Below are positions 13,601-25,286 of a DNA stretch of 64,000 bases, in pieces. Source of the stretch: Amaranthus tricolor (Eukaryota > Streptophyta > Magnoliopsida > Caryophyllales > Amaranthaceae); NCBI RefSeq assembly GCF_026212465.1, contig NC_080049.1:21401803-21465802 (forward strand), in the 5' to 3' direction. Below the pieces are notes generated by a model, which was not told where the DNA came from, ran no database searches, and saw only the letters and a list, made by a program, of their open reading frames with translations. The first letter of the stretch is position 1. Each line of letters begins with the position of its first letter. Made by a program: the position numbers and the translations under genes.

Positions 13601-14145
13601 CATTGAGATATTGACTAGCTTCACCCGAGAGCGACATAGCCTTAGAGCTATGGGGCACCTCTCAAACTAGACTCCCTGTGCGCACATAGGTCTAGGGAAC
13701 TTATGTTGCTTTTAAACCTATGATATGATTTACTGTGTTTTGTTGTTTTGGATTGTTACTTTTCATTCAGTTTAATCTGATTCCCTGTTGTCTCCATCTT
13801 TTAGCTTGTCTACAGATAACCAGTCGAGAATAATGGATTAGCGGAGGAGAATAGAGTTTCCAAGGATGTTAATTGAGCTGAGTACTTAGGAATTATAGAT
13901 TTGTATTAGGAATTTTGGATAAATGTAAATTTGTTTTGGCTGTGCTGGTTATATCGGACTTGTAAAGAATTGTATGATTATCTTGTGTGATAGTTAGATG
14001 TTGGTTTTGGGATTTAGCAAAGTTGGTCACGTTGAAGAGCTTGTGACCCCTTTGCTTGAGTTTTGGAAACGAGATTTCAGTTTCTTGGGAAACGAACCCA
14101 GTGATGACCCTGTTTACCCAGTCAACGGTAATTCGGGTTGTTACA
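10696..14145. mobile_element. 3.45 kb LTR-like insertion with 5-bp target duplication
   Basis: Starts TGAAATAGAC and ends GGGTTGTTACA (TG...CA), flanked by TAGTG at 10691-10695 and again at 14146-14150. The host coding sequence joins directly across it (NWCGLV, then FDRFRNGLE). No integrase, reverse transcriptase or gag is seen. It is therefore a very long solo LTR or a non-autonomous LTR element. Its interior has several GAGTCG...CACGTGGACACTTGAAT-like repeats (about 11610, 11815 and 11990). A second LTR-like block (12342-13479) appears nested within it. Confidence 0.75.
12342..13479 (-). mobile_element. Nested LTR-like block, minus orientation
   Basis: On the minus strand it would start TGTCTCAACAATTTTC at 13479 and end near 12342. 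A TATA-like CTATATATAGG lies at about 12890. The sequence around 13045-13105 resembles motifs in the LTR at 48.6-49.6 kb, including a CCTAGGTCCATGATGG-like block. No target duplication was found, so the boundaries are provisional. Open frames in it look incidental. Confidence 0.4.
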
Positions 14146-15019
14146 TAGTGTTTGATAGGTTTAGAAATGGCTTGGAGTGATGCCAAACAAAAAATTTTAA
14201 AAATATTCCTTCATGTCTCGCCATGTTAGAAATTTGTTTTTACCATCGAGTTAACTCTCTGGGTATTTTTTTCATCATCAAGGTTGCCCTTAATCCAACA
14301 TTGGACTTATGAGACTTTGAAAAAAAGGGCACAACTTGAGTTGAAGGCTAAATTCTTTGGACTGGGTGATTTCGATAGAGACACATACCCAATTTCAAAG
14401 AAATTAAGAAAAAAATCGCATGATGATGAGGTGGAGCTAGAAGAAAATGGGATGTATCTCAGATTCCCTATTCCCGATGGCTTGTTGGCATCTTCTGATC
14501 AACAAATTCATGATACAGCTGGTGATGTAAGTAATATTATTTTTAACATTTAATTTTTTATAAAAACAACCAGTAGCACATTTTAAAATATAAACTAGCA
14601 GTTTTTTGTCTATAAAGTAACACATTTCATATAAATGTTTTGTAAGAAGTTTAAATTGAACTGTTTTTTCTTAATATATTCTTTTTATTAAGGAGCTTAT
14701 GGAGGAAGTTAGCAAGATGAAGAGGAACATGGAAATTGTTACTCAACATCATATATCGAAATTGTTGAAGTTAAAGGCAAAAGGCAATCAAGCACAAGAT
14801 ATCGGACAATCATCAAACTCCCCAACACTATCACAATGGTATTCAGACCCAAAAGTGATGGAGGAGATTGATGAGATTATGGACAGGATAAGTGTGGTTG
14901 AAAAACGAACAGCCGACATCGACTTACCAAGCTTTGACCTGGGAATATCAGATCTTGAGAAAACACCTTCACCAGCACCGAAGTTGACTGCCAAGAAGAG
15001 AGGAAAAAAGAAAATTTGA

Positions 15020-15936
15020 GTTTGTTTTGATTCCATGTGTGATGCTTTCAACATAGAACCTTTATGCTTTCAACACAAAACTGTGATGATTCAACAAAAT
15101 TGTTATGAATAATAATCTCAACAATATTCAAGTTAACATCATCAACACGAAAACAATTGTGTTGACGTGTGATGCTTTTGTATAAAACTGTGATGTTTTG
15201 TTTGTATGATGCTTTCTACTTCAACTTGTGTTGCTTTTTACAAAAAACTTTAATGCTTTCTAAATCAAATATGTGTTACATTTATTCAACACAAAATACA
15301 ATACATAATACACTACTATTTCATATAAATTTTTGTAAGAAGTTTAAATTGAACTGTTTTTTCTTATTATATTCTTTTTATAAACGTGATGCTTTCATAC
15401 ATCATACACTACCATTTCATATATTCTATGCAACATTTATAAACGTGTGATGCTTTCCACATAAAATCGTGATGCTTTCAACAAAAATTGTGATGATATT
15501 TGTGATAAATTGAATGATAATGACATTAAAAATAAATTAGTCTACATATAACTAATTCTAACAATTACAATGTTAAAATAAACAGAGATTAGTCTAAAGG
15601 CAATTATCCTCTTCATAAAATACAACCTACTAATGTTAAAATAAACAGAAAGTAATCTACATACTACTAATACTAATGATTAGATTATTTCTCTAGAGAA
15701 TCAATCAGAAATTAGTTTACACTCCAAATATAATTGTTCTTCTGAAGCAGGGATTCAATCATTTACCACTGTATTTCATAAACAAGTCACCTGCAAGATT
15801 CAATGAACAAAATATATATGTTAAATGTCTAAATGTGGTAAACAGAAACGTTTAATAATGAAAGTATCACTATTTATCAAAGAAAGTACCAACATAAAAT
15901 TCAAGAGGTAACACTTTTATATCATATTGTACTTAC
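15020..15936. other. Region between the convergent MULE genes
   Basis: No coding sequence seen. It holds the 3' ends of both convergent genes and about nine copies of a TGTGATGCTTT-like motif (for example near 15038, 15170, 15189 and 15447). The same motif is scattered through the introns at 8500-10110. Confidence 0.6.
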
Positions 15937-18475
15937 TTATTTTTTCTTATGTGGACAAGTATGACTATTGTGACCTGCAACTTTGCCACAAGTTTTACAT
16001 TGTCTTTGCTTGGTCACCCTTTGCTCTTCTTCATCTTCAGTATCCTTTTGTTTTGGATCTTTTTCTTTGCTCTTGCCTTTGTTTGAAGATTGTTTGGGGT
16101 TTTGAATTGTAATTGTTTTAGGAGCTTCACAACCCAAAAACTTTTCTAACTCTAAACGTTTTGTCTTCTCAACCCCACGATTCTTTTTTGCTAAAAGCTC
16201 AGCTGAATACAACTTTATTTTTTGCAAAAGTTCAACCAAATCATCCTCATCATCTTCTGCCAAACTAATGTATCGATGTACCTCATTCCAAACATCTCCT
16301 ATAACCCCTTTTCTAGATTCCATAGCATTATTACCATCCAATAATGTGCCATCAATATCATAGACAGGTGTTTTGCTAGCATCTCTTGTCCACCTTTTCA
16401 ATATGTAAGGTTCTGGTATATACTTAACGCCTTTTGCATGCAAAACCCATAATGCATGCTTACATAAGGCTCCTACTCTTTTGAAAAACTTACAAGAGCA
16501 ATCAACATACAATGTTTGTGCATCATACACAACTTCAAAAATAGTCCCAGTGTTGAAATGTACCACACAATATACATCCTTGCCATCTCTAACGAAATTC
16601 TTTTCAAAACCACTCATCGAGTGCACTAAGAATTTGTTCTTGAACATCCTTAAAAACAACATCTGTGTAGACACTAGAAGCATGCTTTTCAAGAGGGATA
16701 CGAGTCTTCAAAGGTGCAGAATATAACTTGCATTTACTATCTAGTGTCTGCATCATATAACGTTAAACATCCATCGCACTTTGAAACCTCATTTGGAGTT
16801 CAACTAATGTAAGAAATTTGTTCACAAAGTAATTGAAAAAATTGTTCTCACTTTCCGACCTAGATGCTGTTCTAAGCAAACCACCCATATAAAGATCTCT
16901 AAAATATGCAGGCACCCACATTTCTCTAATATCATACATACTATTCAACCAGTCATTATTTCTTAAATTAGCATGCTCATAATCCGACATCATTTTTGAC
17001 AACTGATCTTCAAATTCATGGGGCTCATTATCCCTATTATATACAAGTCTATTAATTCTTCTTAAAAACTCATCATCATTGCGTAACTCAATAGAAACTT
17101 TATCAGTTAGTTTCTTCATTATATGCCAACAGCAGAATTTATGAATAGACTTGTCAAAAACATTGGGTAGAGCAATTTTTATGGCTGGATCTTGGTATGT
17201 TATAATGAAATCTGGTTGTTTTCCATCCACTGCCCTCAAAAAAGATTCAAATAACCAAGTATAAGAAGATACATCTTCCCTACTAATAAGACCGACAGCA
17301 AAAGTAACACATTTTTTGTGATGGTCAACACCCGTGAAAGGAACAAAAATTGATTATACTTGTTAGTACCATAAGTAGCATCCATAGATATCGAATCACC
17401 AAACAATGAATAGTTTCTCCTACTAATATCATCTGCCCAAATTGCCTTCGATAGAGATTTAGTATCATCAACCTCAAAATCAAAAACAAAACTAGGTGAA
17501 ATTTCTTTCTTCTTAACAAACATTTCCACAAACATTTGCCTATCAGATTCATTAATAAAACACTTTAAATCCCTATAAAAGTTTTTAAAGTTATCAAGTG
17601 AAGCACCTACTTTTAAATAACTTCCTACTTGTTCTTTCCACATCCTATATGAACTTGTTGGACCTTTATTCAAGTTCAAATTGTTCATAATGTATTTTTT
17701 TGTCCAGTGTTTAAACTAGATGACCCTTTTAAATGTTGCCTAGAAATAGGTGAGGCAAGAATGTGGCTATGGGCTTTAATAAACTTAAAAACCCAATATT
17801 TACCCTCTTTAATCCTTTGAAAAACAATTTTAGCATAACAATATTCACGAGTTACAAGCCTTCTTCTCAATGCACCTAATTTCTATTCCCTCATCCCTTG
17901 TTTATTACACAAATAGTATTTAGATGTAAAAATACCTTTATAGACTTTCTTAGTCCCTGATCTAATGTCAAAACCACAAGCCTTAGCATATGTTCCATAT
18001 ACTCAGTTAAAGAAGTTCCAGCCATATCATTATTATCTTGCAATGCAACCTAAAACAAAAAGTAAGATATTTTTGTGAAAAACTCATCCCATTTCCTACC
18101 CAAAAGTAACACTGTGCATATACTTTATTGCGTATTATTGATAAATAGAGGCTTACCATGAGTTGACTTGAAAAGTTTGCATTGTTATTACCAAGGTTAG
18201 AAATGGCTGTAAAAGTCACAGTTTATAAGGGTTCTATATGCTCAGTTAAAGATGTTCCAGCGTTATCATTATTATCTTGCAATGCAACCTAAAGCAAAAA
18301 GTAAGACATTTTGTGTAAAAATCATCACATTTCCTACCGAAAAGTAACACTGTGCATATACCTTATTGCGTATTATTGATAAATAGAGGCTTACCATGAG
18401 TTGACTTGAAGAATTTGCATTGTTATCACCAACGTTAGTAGTGGTTGTAAATGTCACAGTTAGTAAGGATTCCAT
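15937..18475 (-). pseudogene. FAR1/FHY3-class MULE transposase, broken
   Basis: Read from right to left. Two tandemly duplicated short exon pairs come first (18475-18007). Next is a FAR1 DNA-binding domain (about 18000-17690) with CGFDIRSGTKKVYKGI, YYLCNKQG, a stop, REYCYAKIVF and an H-x-H (AHSH). The DDE core follows, with first Asp in GDSISMDATYGTNKYN (about 17400). A frameshift leads into AVDGKQPDFIITYQDPAI, where the usual TDQD reads TYQD, so the catalytic Asp is lost. The Glu motif SRSESENNFF is at about 16850. The SWIM finger (about 16510-16440) has CSCKFF...GALCKHALWVLH. The C-terminal zinc knuckle CKTCGKVAGHNSHTC ends near 15945. The family cuts and pastes MULE DNA and gave rise to the plant regulators FHY3 and FAR1. 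Stops and frameshifts at about 17880, 17340 and 16620 break this copy. Confidence 0.85.
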
Positions 18476-18480
18476 ATGTT
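18002..18480 (-). repeat. Tandem duplication (about 240 bp, two copies) within the transposase gene
   Basis: Both copies contain ATCTTGCAATGCAACCTAAA, a long shared intron (TAACACTGTGCATATAC, then GATAAATAGAGGCTTACC) and TGAGTTGACTTGAA. Each unit carries two short exons separated by an intron with GT-AG borders on the minus strand. It lies at the 5' end of the transposase gene. Confidence 0.85.
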
Positions 18481-19203
18481 CAGTTGAGCCGCTAATTTCT
18501 TCAATTTCATCCTAAAACATAATCCGTAACACAAATTTAACCAAAAAGCAACACCTTTTATTTAAAAAGAAACACAATTCTTTGGTAAAGGTAATACTAT
18601 TCTTACAATCATACAATATAAGCAACACAAAAATCAAAGCACCATAACAGACCATAAAAATAAAAGCACTACAATAATACACTATAATACATTATTCCTA
18701 CAATAATACCAGTTAAATATAGGTGAATAACAGACCATAAATCGCAGACCATAATACCATTTAGAAATTGATACAAACATTTCAATAGGAGTGAATAATA
18801 GCCTTAAATCGATGAGAATACAGCAAAATGGATGAAAGTAAGCATAAATTAACCATAAATTGATACTAACCATAATTAAAACCCTCTAAAATGTTGGAAT
18901 TCAAAAAGCGCCTCAGGTCAAATCGAGAAAAATCGCAACTTTAACGAAAATCGCAAAATGATGAAATCGCAGCTCAAAACCCTCAGGTAAAATGAAATTG
19001 AAGCAAAATGACGTTGCAGCTTAATGAATCAACTTTAGTGAAAATTTGCAGCAAAAAAATTGAAAAAATAGCAGCAAAAAATCGCAACAGAAAATCGCAG
19101 GCAAAAAGAAGGTGAATTCAGAATGAAGAAATGCCCTTATGACCGAAATGCCCTTAATGACCTTAAATATTAGCCTTATATTATCAGCCGTCATATTTGA
19201 TCT

Positions 19204-19610
<407 letters not shown>

Positions 19611-19617
19611 CCTGTTT

Positions 19618-19701
19618 GCAGTTAGTAACTGCGAAAAGTCAAAAAAGACAAAATAGTTCGGCTATTTTGTCTTTTTTGACCTATTCGCAGTTACTAATTG
19701 C
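19618..19701. repeat. Near-perfect hairpin from a foldback MITE
   Basis: The left arm GCAGTTAGTAACTGCGAA plus AGTCAAAAAAGACAAAATAG pairs with CTATTTTGTCTTTTTTGACC plus TATTCGCAGTTACTAATTGC, around a loop of about 5 nt. The flank to about 19790 (ACTTTTGGAAATAAGTTGAAA) matches the right flank of the MITE at 25808-26250, so this is a shorter member of the same family. Confidence 0.8.
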
Positions 19702-19789
19702 GAATATCCCCAAACCACAGATTTGAGATTTTCACGCTTACTTTTGGAAATAAGTTGAAAGTTATCTTATTTGGTTCATTTTGTTGAGA

Positions 19790-22571
19790 ATTTGTCTTAT
19801 TGATTTCAAATTTTCTACAAACTCTAACTCTTATACCAACTTTGCCCTTAAACAGGCAAAAAGACAATGAATATACCCAATCTTTAGTGGACAAGCTAGG
19901 ATTCTGATTTTGCCTTGTATTAAAGTTGCATATCTTTATAAATATTCATTAGCTATGTGGGGAAAGTTGGATGATAAATTTATTCGCATTTAAATTTTTA
20001 GATTATAAAAGTGCATTGGTCATAATCTTGAACGCTGTTTTTACCCAAAAAAACCCGACAAATTTAAGCTGGCCATATCATATAATCAGTTAGCCTCCGC
20101 AACAAACATCCTATCCTGAAACCCAAGGCTTCTTTAGAAAACCTAGAAAGTAGAAATACTATATCTCAGAGACTTGCAAACAGAAGCAAAAGTGCCACTC
20201 AAAAAAAAAATATTCAAATTGATTTGAATAAAGTATGCATTCAAATGTCTGAGGACAAGAATTGTGATGAACAGCAACCTGACAATAGAAATCGCTTTAA
20301 CAAACTAAATCCACAGCAATGAGTTTCAAATCTAAAAGAACAAACTTTAGCCAAACTTTTGCTATAGATCTTTAAAGAATACGATAGTGCAGTGTATACA
20401 ATGAACCTGCTACAGTGCCACTGCTCTAACAGCTCTAATAGTGGAAAAACAAATGCCACATGGGAATCAGTATTAGACACATCACACATGCTAGTGCGCA
20501 TGAGAATTGAGAATTAGCCTTTGGCACATAAGGGAAGCCTAAAGAATGCTAAAGTAAAGAACATACGAGGAATAGACAAAAGAAAAGCACATTTTGTCAC
20601 CTCATGCAACCTGAAATCTTGGCGCTAGACATAATCTGAATGAGAACCAAGTATACTTAAGCAAGTTTTACCAAGAGTTCTGGCAGATAATAGTGTTCAG
20701 AACCCTTTTGAAAATATTGTTTCCTCAATCAGTCTATACCTTTGTGAATGCCTAAAACTATACTCAAAAGCTCATATTGGGAGACATAGTGTTGCGTTCA
20801 TAGTGGGAAGAAGGGAGTGCCATAATGATTCTAGTTGCTAGATGATATATTAATGCCCTAGTCGGAAGTCATGCCCATGCTGAACAGAAAACGAACTTGA
20901 CATAAATATTGACGTGCATATTCTGAAGCAAAACAAAAGTAATTAAATGATAAGAGATATTACCTGCATCGAAATGGAAAATATGGCCTTTCATCCATTG
21001 GTGACATTCATAATAATTACTGCATACATCTTGGGTGGAATGACCTGATATTAAAATACTCTTCAAAAAAAAAACTGATATTAAAATAAATGTGTGCATG
21101 CAGAGATGTAAGTCTTGAAATAATAAAATTCAAATTCTTTTAGTAGTAAAGCTAAACGGAAGTCAGCACTCTTGGTGCAGAAAGTTGCCAAATTAGCAGC
21201 ATCAACCAGAAACTAAGCTGAGCTAGAAAAGCTCAAAAAGTCATAAGCCTAAGGGTCAAGAGAAAATAAAATACTAAAAACATTGCAACTATTTGTAAAC
21301 AATTCACCCTGAAGCAGCTTAGAGCGCGAAGGCGTGAAGGGTATGGGAGGAACATTTAAAAATCAACATTCCATTACCCCTAATGCCATTAAAGGCTCCC
21401 ACGGGCTGTGGGGTTTGGGAGTCGGGTGTACGCAATGTCGCAATCTTGACCTTGTTAGTGATAGCATCATGTGTAAAGTCACCTCGATAAAAGTGCTTAT
21501 GACTCAGTGAGTCAAGGAGAAATAAAAAGTATGGAGTAACAAAGTAAACATCAAGAAAATTTGCAATTTCTATATCTCAATTGGCGCAGCAACCACGATG
21601 AAATGCCTAGTTACAAAAAGAAAATTTGCTCCATCAATTTTCACTTTATGAAGTGAATGAAATTTCAACATCAAGCATATTCTAGAGAACTATAATTTTG
21701 AAAGCAAGGGAAATCAAGCAAACCTCATATTATGTTGCAGCTCTTTGCTACAATTGATGCCCAGTTCAAAGGTAAATGATGCCAAGACTCAAGAACCAAA
21801 ATGTTTGGAGGATTCCATGCTCCGTTGTAAAGCTATTGTTGATATATGTAACGGCATCAATGGTGAAAGTGAAACTGGCAGCTAACAAAGGTTTCTGCAA
21901 TACACTATAAGTAGCTCAATTGTCAAACCTCAATACAGAAGGAACACTTTATAGACCAGACCTAAACTAAACAAACACTCCAATATTTTTTAAAAGATCA
22001 TAGTCCATAAGAAACGTCAAACATGCAGCAACCAAAGGGCATTATCAAATTAGGACTCATCAGAACCCAGGGCAACAACTCTTACACATGAAGGGACAAG
22101 AATTGCCTTATAAATAATCTCTAAAACTACGGAAGATATCATGTGAAGTAGGGAAAGCATTTATGCTCGTGTTCAACTCCAGAATCCAGAGTCCATACTC
22201 TATATTCCAGTGCCTCATTCACCAGAATGACGGCTTACTTTACATATAGGGATTAAGGTTATAAAATAAGGAAACTAAATCAATCATGTAAAGTAATGTA
22301 AACAAAAATCAACATGAAAAAAAATTGGGAACAGCAGTTTATTGATTAAACTCATGAAAGAGTGAGTTACCTCTCAAATGATAGATGAATTTTTTCACGT
22401 TCAACAGCCGCTGCCTGTAGCAGCCTCACATTCTGGTTTGAAGTCAAATGGAACCATTCTTCACTCAAGCTTAAGTACCATATGCAACTGAAGACATCCA
22501 GGAAACATAATTTGTTTTCAGTCTTCTGGAGCAAAAATTACCGAGAAGACCTAGTTTAGAGATTTCAGCGG
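19790..22571. other. Downstream region of the PPR gene, no gene seen
   Basis: No convincing coding sequence or RNA gene on either strand. The part next to 22571 is probably the 3' untranslated region of the PPR gene. At about 21305-21510 there is a degenerate stretch (GTCGGGTGTACGCAATGTCG) that resembles known tRNA-derived short interspersed repeats of plants. That resemblance is weak. Confidence 0.4.
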
Positions 22572-25286
22572 TCAAATTCCCTCTGATGCACCTGAGATAC
22601 CCTCAATCAAAAGAGAATACGTGTGTGGTTTTGGGCGGCAACCATTTTTCTCCATGATTTTTACTAGCATAGAACAACAATCAACAAGTCCTCTCTTTAG
22701 CAAGCCTTCAATCAAAATTTTCCAAACTATCTCATCATTATTATATCCACAATGAAGTAGACTGCAAAATACTGCCTCTGCTTGATCTCTATCACCCTTG
22801 TCACACATTCCACAAATAAGCAATGTATATGATTCCAGGTGAGGCAATTCACCCAATTTAACCATGTTATTCATCAGCTTGAAGGCTTCATCATACATTC
22901 CAAGCATGCAGCTACATTTTAAGATGGAGTTACGGATGCCTTCATTGGGTTCAATTCCTCCATGTCTCATGTAATCAATCAGCAATTGAGCTACCTCCAA
23001 TCGTCCTTGCTTACATAACCCATCAATAAGAGTGTTAAATGTACTAAGACATGGTGCACAGCCATGTTTAGTCATGTTATCTAAGAGCTTTGCAATTGTT
23101 TCAAAGTTTACGATTTTCCAAAAATAAACTAAATCGTGAGAGCTAGCATTCAAGAGTAAATCATTACCAGTTCCTTCACCATGCATGATAGACCCTTTTT
23201 CTTGTAATAAATGCTTGATCAAAATAGAATAAGTGAACTCGGAAGGTTTACAGCCAGCATCCATCATGCTCTTAAGAACACCAAAAGCTTGACTTATTGA
23301 CCCTAGGCGACCATACCCATCAAGAAGGGCAGTATAAGTGACAACATCCGGAAAAACGCCTCCTTCATTCATAATCTTCATCCACTTTTCTGCCTCCTCT
23401 AAGTTTCCCTGGCAGCAATGAGCGTGAATAAATGTAGTATAAGTATAAGAATCAGGGCTATACCCTGCTTTGAGCATTTGAGATAGCATTGTACAAGCAT
23501 GATCAATAAATCCACCTTTAATTAACCCATTGATAATTATCGAATAGGTACATACATCAGGCTTCACATTTTTCTGCATCATTTTAGCCAACAGTGAAGC
23601 CTCTTTCAAATTTTTCACTTTGCACAAACCATCAATTAGAGCATTGTAAACCCAAGTGTTTGGTAAACACTTATCTTCTATCATTTTCTCAAACAAGGCA
23701 AGGGCACTATCAATGTTCCCTGCTTTGCAATAACCATCAATCAACACAGAGAAAGTTACTTCATTTGGTTTCACACCATTCTCCTTAAAAGTGACAAAAA
23801 GTTCATGGGCCTCCTGAACCTTTCCTCTTTTACAAAGAGAATCGATAATAATATTACACGTCCATTCATCAGGTAGCACCTCACTTGCCTTCATCAAACC
23901 AAGCAATTGAAAAGCACTCTCAATGTGGCCAGCTTTACATTGCCCCTGAATCAATGAGTTATAAGTAATCAAATTAGGAGTATGTTTACGTTCAACCATC
24001 TTATCAAGTAATGTCATAGCAATCGGAACCTTTTTAATTCTACAAAGCCCACAAATCAATGTATTATAAGTTCGAACATTAGGATAATAACCATTCGTCT
24101 CCATTAGGTTCAAAATCTCACACGCCTCCTTAACCTTCCCCTCACTACAATACCCATCAATAAGGGCATTATATGTAACAACACTATGACTCATCCTCTT
24201 CTTTAACATCTCATCAAACAACCTCCTAGCCTCATTGAGCTTATGCTCTTTACACATGTAGTCGATGAAAACTGTGTAAGTATGGGCATTAGGCACACAT
24301 CCTTTCCTTCTCATCTCATCAAACAATTTCAATGCCTCGCTCCCTCTACCTCTACCACACAACGCGGATATAAGAATAGTATATGTCCGAACATTAGGAT
24401 AACAACCATCATCATACATCTTAAAAAACAAATGTAACCCCCTATCAACCTCACCATGCTCACAAAATCCATGAATGATATAATTATATGAAACCTCATT
24501 CCTTTTGCACTTCTTCTGCGGCATCTCAGTAAAAACTCTGTATGCACTATCCAAATCCGTTTTCCTACAATGACCTAGAATGAATGAAGAGTACGTAAAT
24601 GTATCCGGATTCAACTTTGCAGCAAAAATCTCACTCAAAAACTCTTCAGCTTTGGCTACATTCCCTAATTTACAGTAACCGTTTATAATTGTATTAAAAG
24701 TAAAAATATTTGGCAAAATCCTATCAGATAACATCGTATTATACAAAGTTATCATTTCATCAATCAAAAGAAACCTACATAACGCCATAAGCAAAAAATT
24801 ACAACACCTCAGATTTAACCTGAATCGAAAATTCTCCAAATCATGAGAATTCAACTTCATTAAAGTATTCAACACAAACCTAACTTCATTTTCATCATCA
24901 ACACAATACCTGATCATTGAAACCCTAACTTTCTCCGCATTTCCTAAATTACTCGCTCGAATCAACATCATCAATAAAGAGGCATGAGATTGTGCATTAT
25001 GCTTAAACTTTGGTCGGTTTGAAAGAAAATAGAAGAAAGATAAAGCAGTTTGAGGAGAAAGAGAGTGAGAGTCGAAGAGTGTGGAAACATGAAATGGAGA
25101 AATGGAAGGAAGGATGCGATTCAGAGAAGGATGTTTTTGCCAATTTGGAGAAGAGAGAATGGAGGAGAGATGAGAAGTAATATCGTCGGAGAGCTTGTTA
25201 TCAATGGCGGCGGTTATGGCGGTGGTTGCAGATGAAAAATGGCAGTAACGGATGATGCATCGGAGGGAAGGGAGATATCCATGCAT
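22572..25286 (-). CDS. P-class pentatricopeptide repeat (PPR) protein
   Basis: Single-exon 904-residue protein. From about residue 155 to the end it is built from roughly 20 P-type PPR motifs of 35 residues, such as VVTYNALIDGYCSEGKVKEA and EVTFSVLIDGYCKAGNIDSA, each usually ending in PN or PD. PPR motifs bind RNA one base per repeat, and P-class proteins stabilise, splice or guide translation of organelle transcripts. No E, DYW or SMR domain follows. The N-terminus (MHGYLPSLRCIIRYCHFSSA) is rich in Arg and Ser with few acids, consistent with mitochondrial import. An insertion near residue 700 (EKGSIMHGEGTGNDLL) lengthens one repeat. The overall design resembles Arabidopsis At5g65560, an assignment made from memory. 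The start codon is the only upstream Met in frame before the repeats and gives a plausible transit peptide. The gene looks intact. Confidence 0.92.
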   Translation of the reverse strand: MHGYLPSLRCIIRYCHFSSATTAITAAIDNKLSDDITSHLSSILSSPNWQKHPSLNRILPSISPFHVSTLFDSHSLSPQTALSFFYFLSNRPKFKHNAQSHASLLMMLIRASNLGNAEKVRVSMIRYCVDDENEVRFVLNTLMKLNSHDLENFRFRLNLRCCNFLLMALCRFLLIDEMITLYNTMLSDRILPNIFTFNTIINGYCKLGNVAKAEEFLSEIFAAKLNPDTFTYSSFILGHCRKTDLDSAYRVFTEMPQKKCKRNEVSYNYIIHGFCEHGEVDRGLHLFFKMYDDGCYPNVRTYTILISALCGRGRGSEALKLFDEMRRKGCVPNAHTYTVFIDYMCKEHKLNEARRLFDEMLKKRMSHSVVTYNALIDGYCSEGKVKEACEILNLMETNGYYPNVRTYNTLICGLCRIKKVPIAMTLLDKMVERKHTPNLITYNSLIQGQCKAGHIESAFQLLGLMKASEVLPDEWTCNIIIDSLCKRGKVQEAHELFVTFKENGVKPNEVTFSVLIDGYCKAGNIDSALALFEKMIEDKCLPNTWVYNALIDGLCKVKNLKEASLLAKMMQKNVKPDVCTYSIIINGLIKGGFIDHACTMLSQMLKAGYSPDSYTYTTFIHAHCCQGNLEEAEKWMKIMNEGGVFPDVVTYTALLDGYGRLGSISQAFGVLKSMMDAGCKPSEFTYSILIKHLLQEKGSIMHGEGTGNDLLLNASSHDLVYFWKIVNFETIAKLLDNMTKHGCAPCLSTFNTLIDGLCKQGRLEVAQLLIDYMRHGGIEPNEGIRNSILKCSCMLGMYDEAFKLMNNMVKLGELPHLESYTLLICGMCDKGDRDQAEAVFCSLLHCGYNNDEIVWKILIEGLLKRGLVDCCSMLVKIMEKNGCRPKPHTYSLLIEGISGASEGI

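Larger units (their letters stand above)
8617..15019 (+). pseudogene. Second gene of the FAR1-class MULE (repeat-exon protein, interrupted)
   Basis: Multi-exon plus-strand gene. Five related exons (8617-8754, 8827-8964, 9070-9200, 9276-9413, 9524-10026) each encode a charged, Lys/Glu-rich segment ending in a basic ASKKKK-like tail and have GTAAGT or GTAGGT donors. Exon 6 starts at 10134 (REGQLHMLSSPSQIV) and contains VLKEIGFEGLLLLRI and YTITEYDVCDIFGF. This N-terminal pattern is seen in plant transposon-borne proteins often found upstream of ULP1-like proteases. It is cut at 10695 by an LTR-like insertion and resumes at 14151. Later pieces are 14285-14526 and 14693-15019, ending in a basic tail (AKKRGKKKI) and stop. 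I see no ULP1 catalytic domain. A one-base loss in exon 3, the MITE in exon 5 and the LTR insertion make it non-functional. Its role is unknown. Confidence 0.65.

Noticed and set aside
21305..21510. Short interspersed (SINE-like) repeat
   Set aside because: Resemblance to known plant repeats is partial and recalled from memory; no tail or target duplication found, so it is only mentioned in the region entry.
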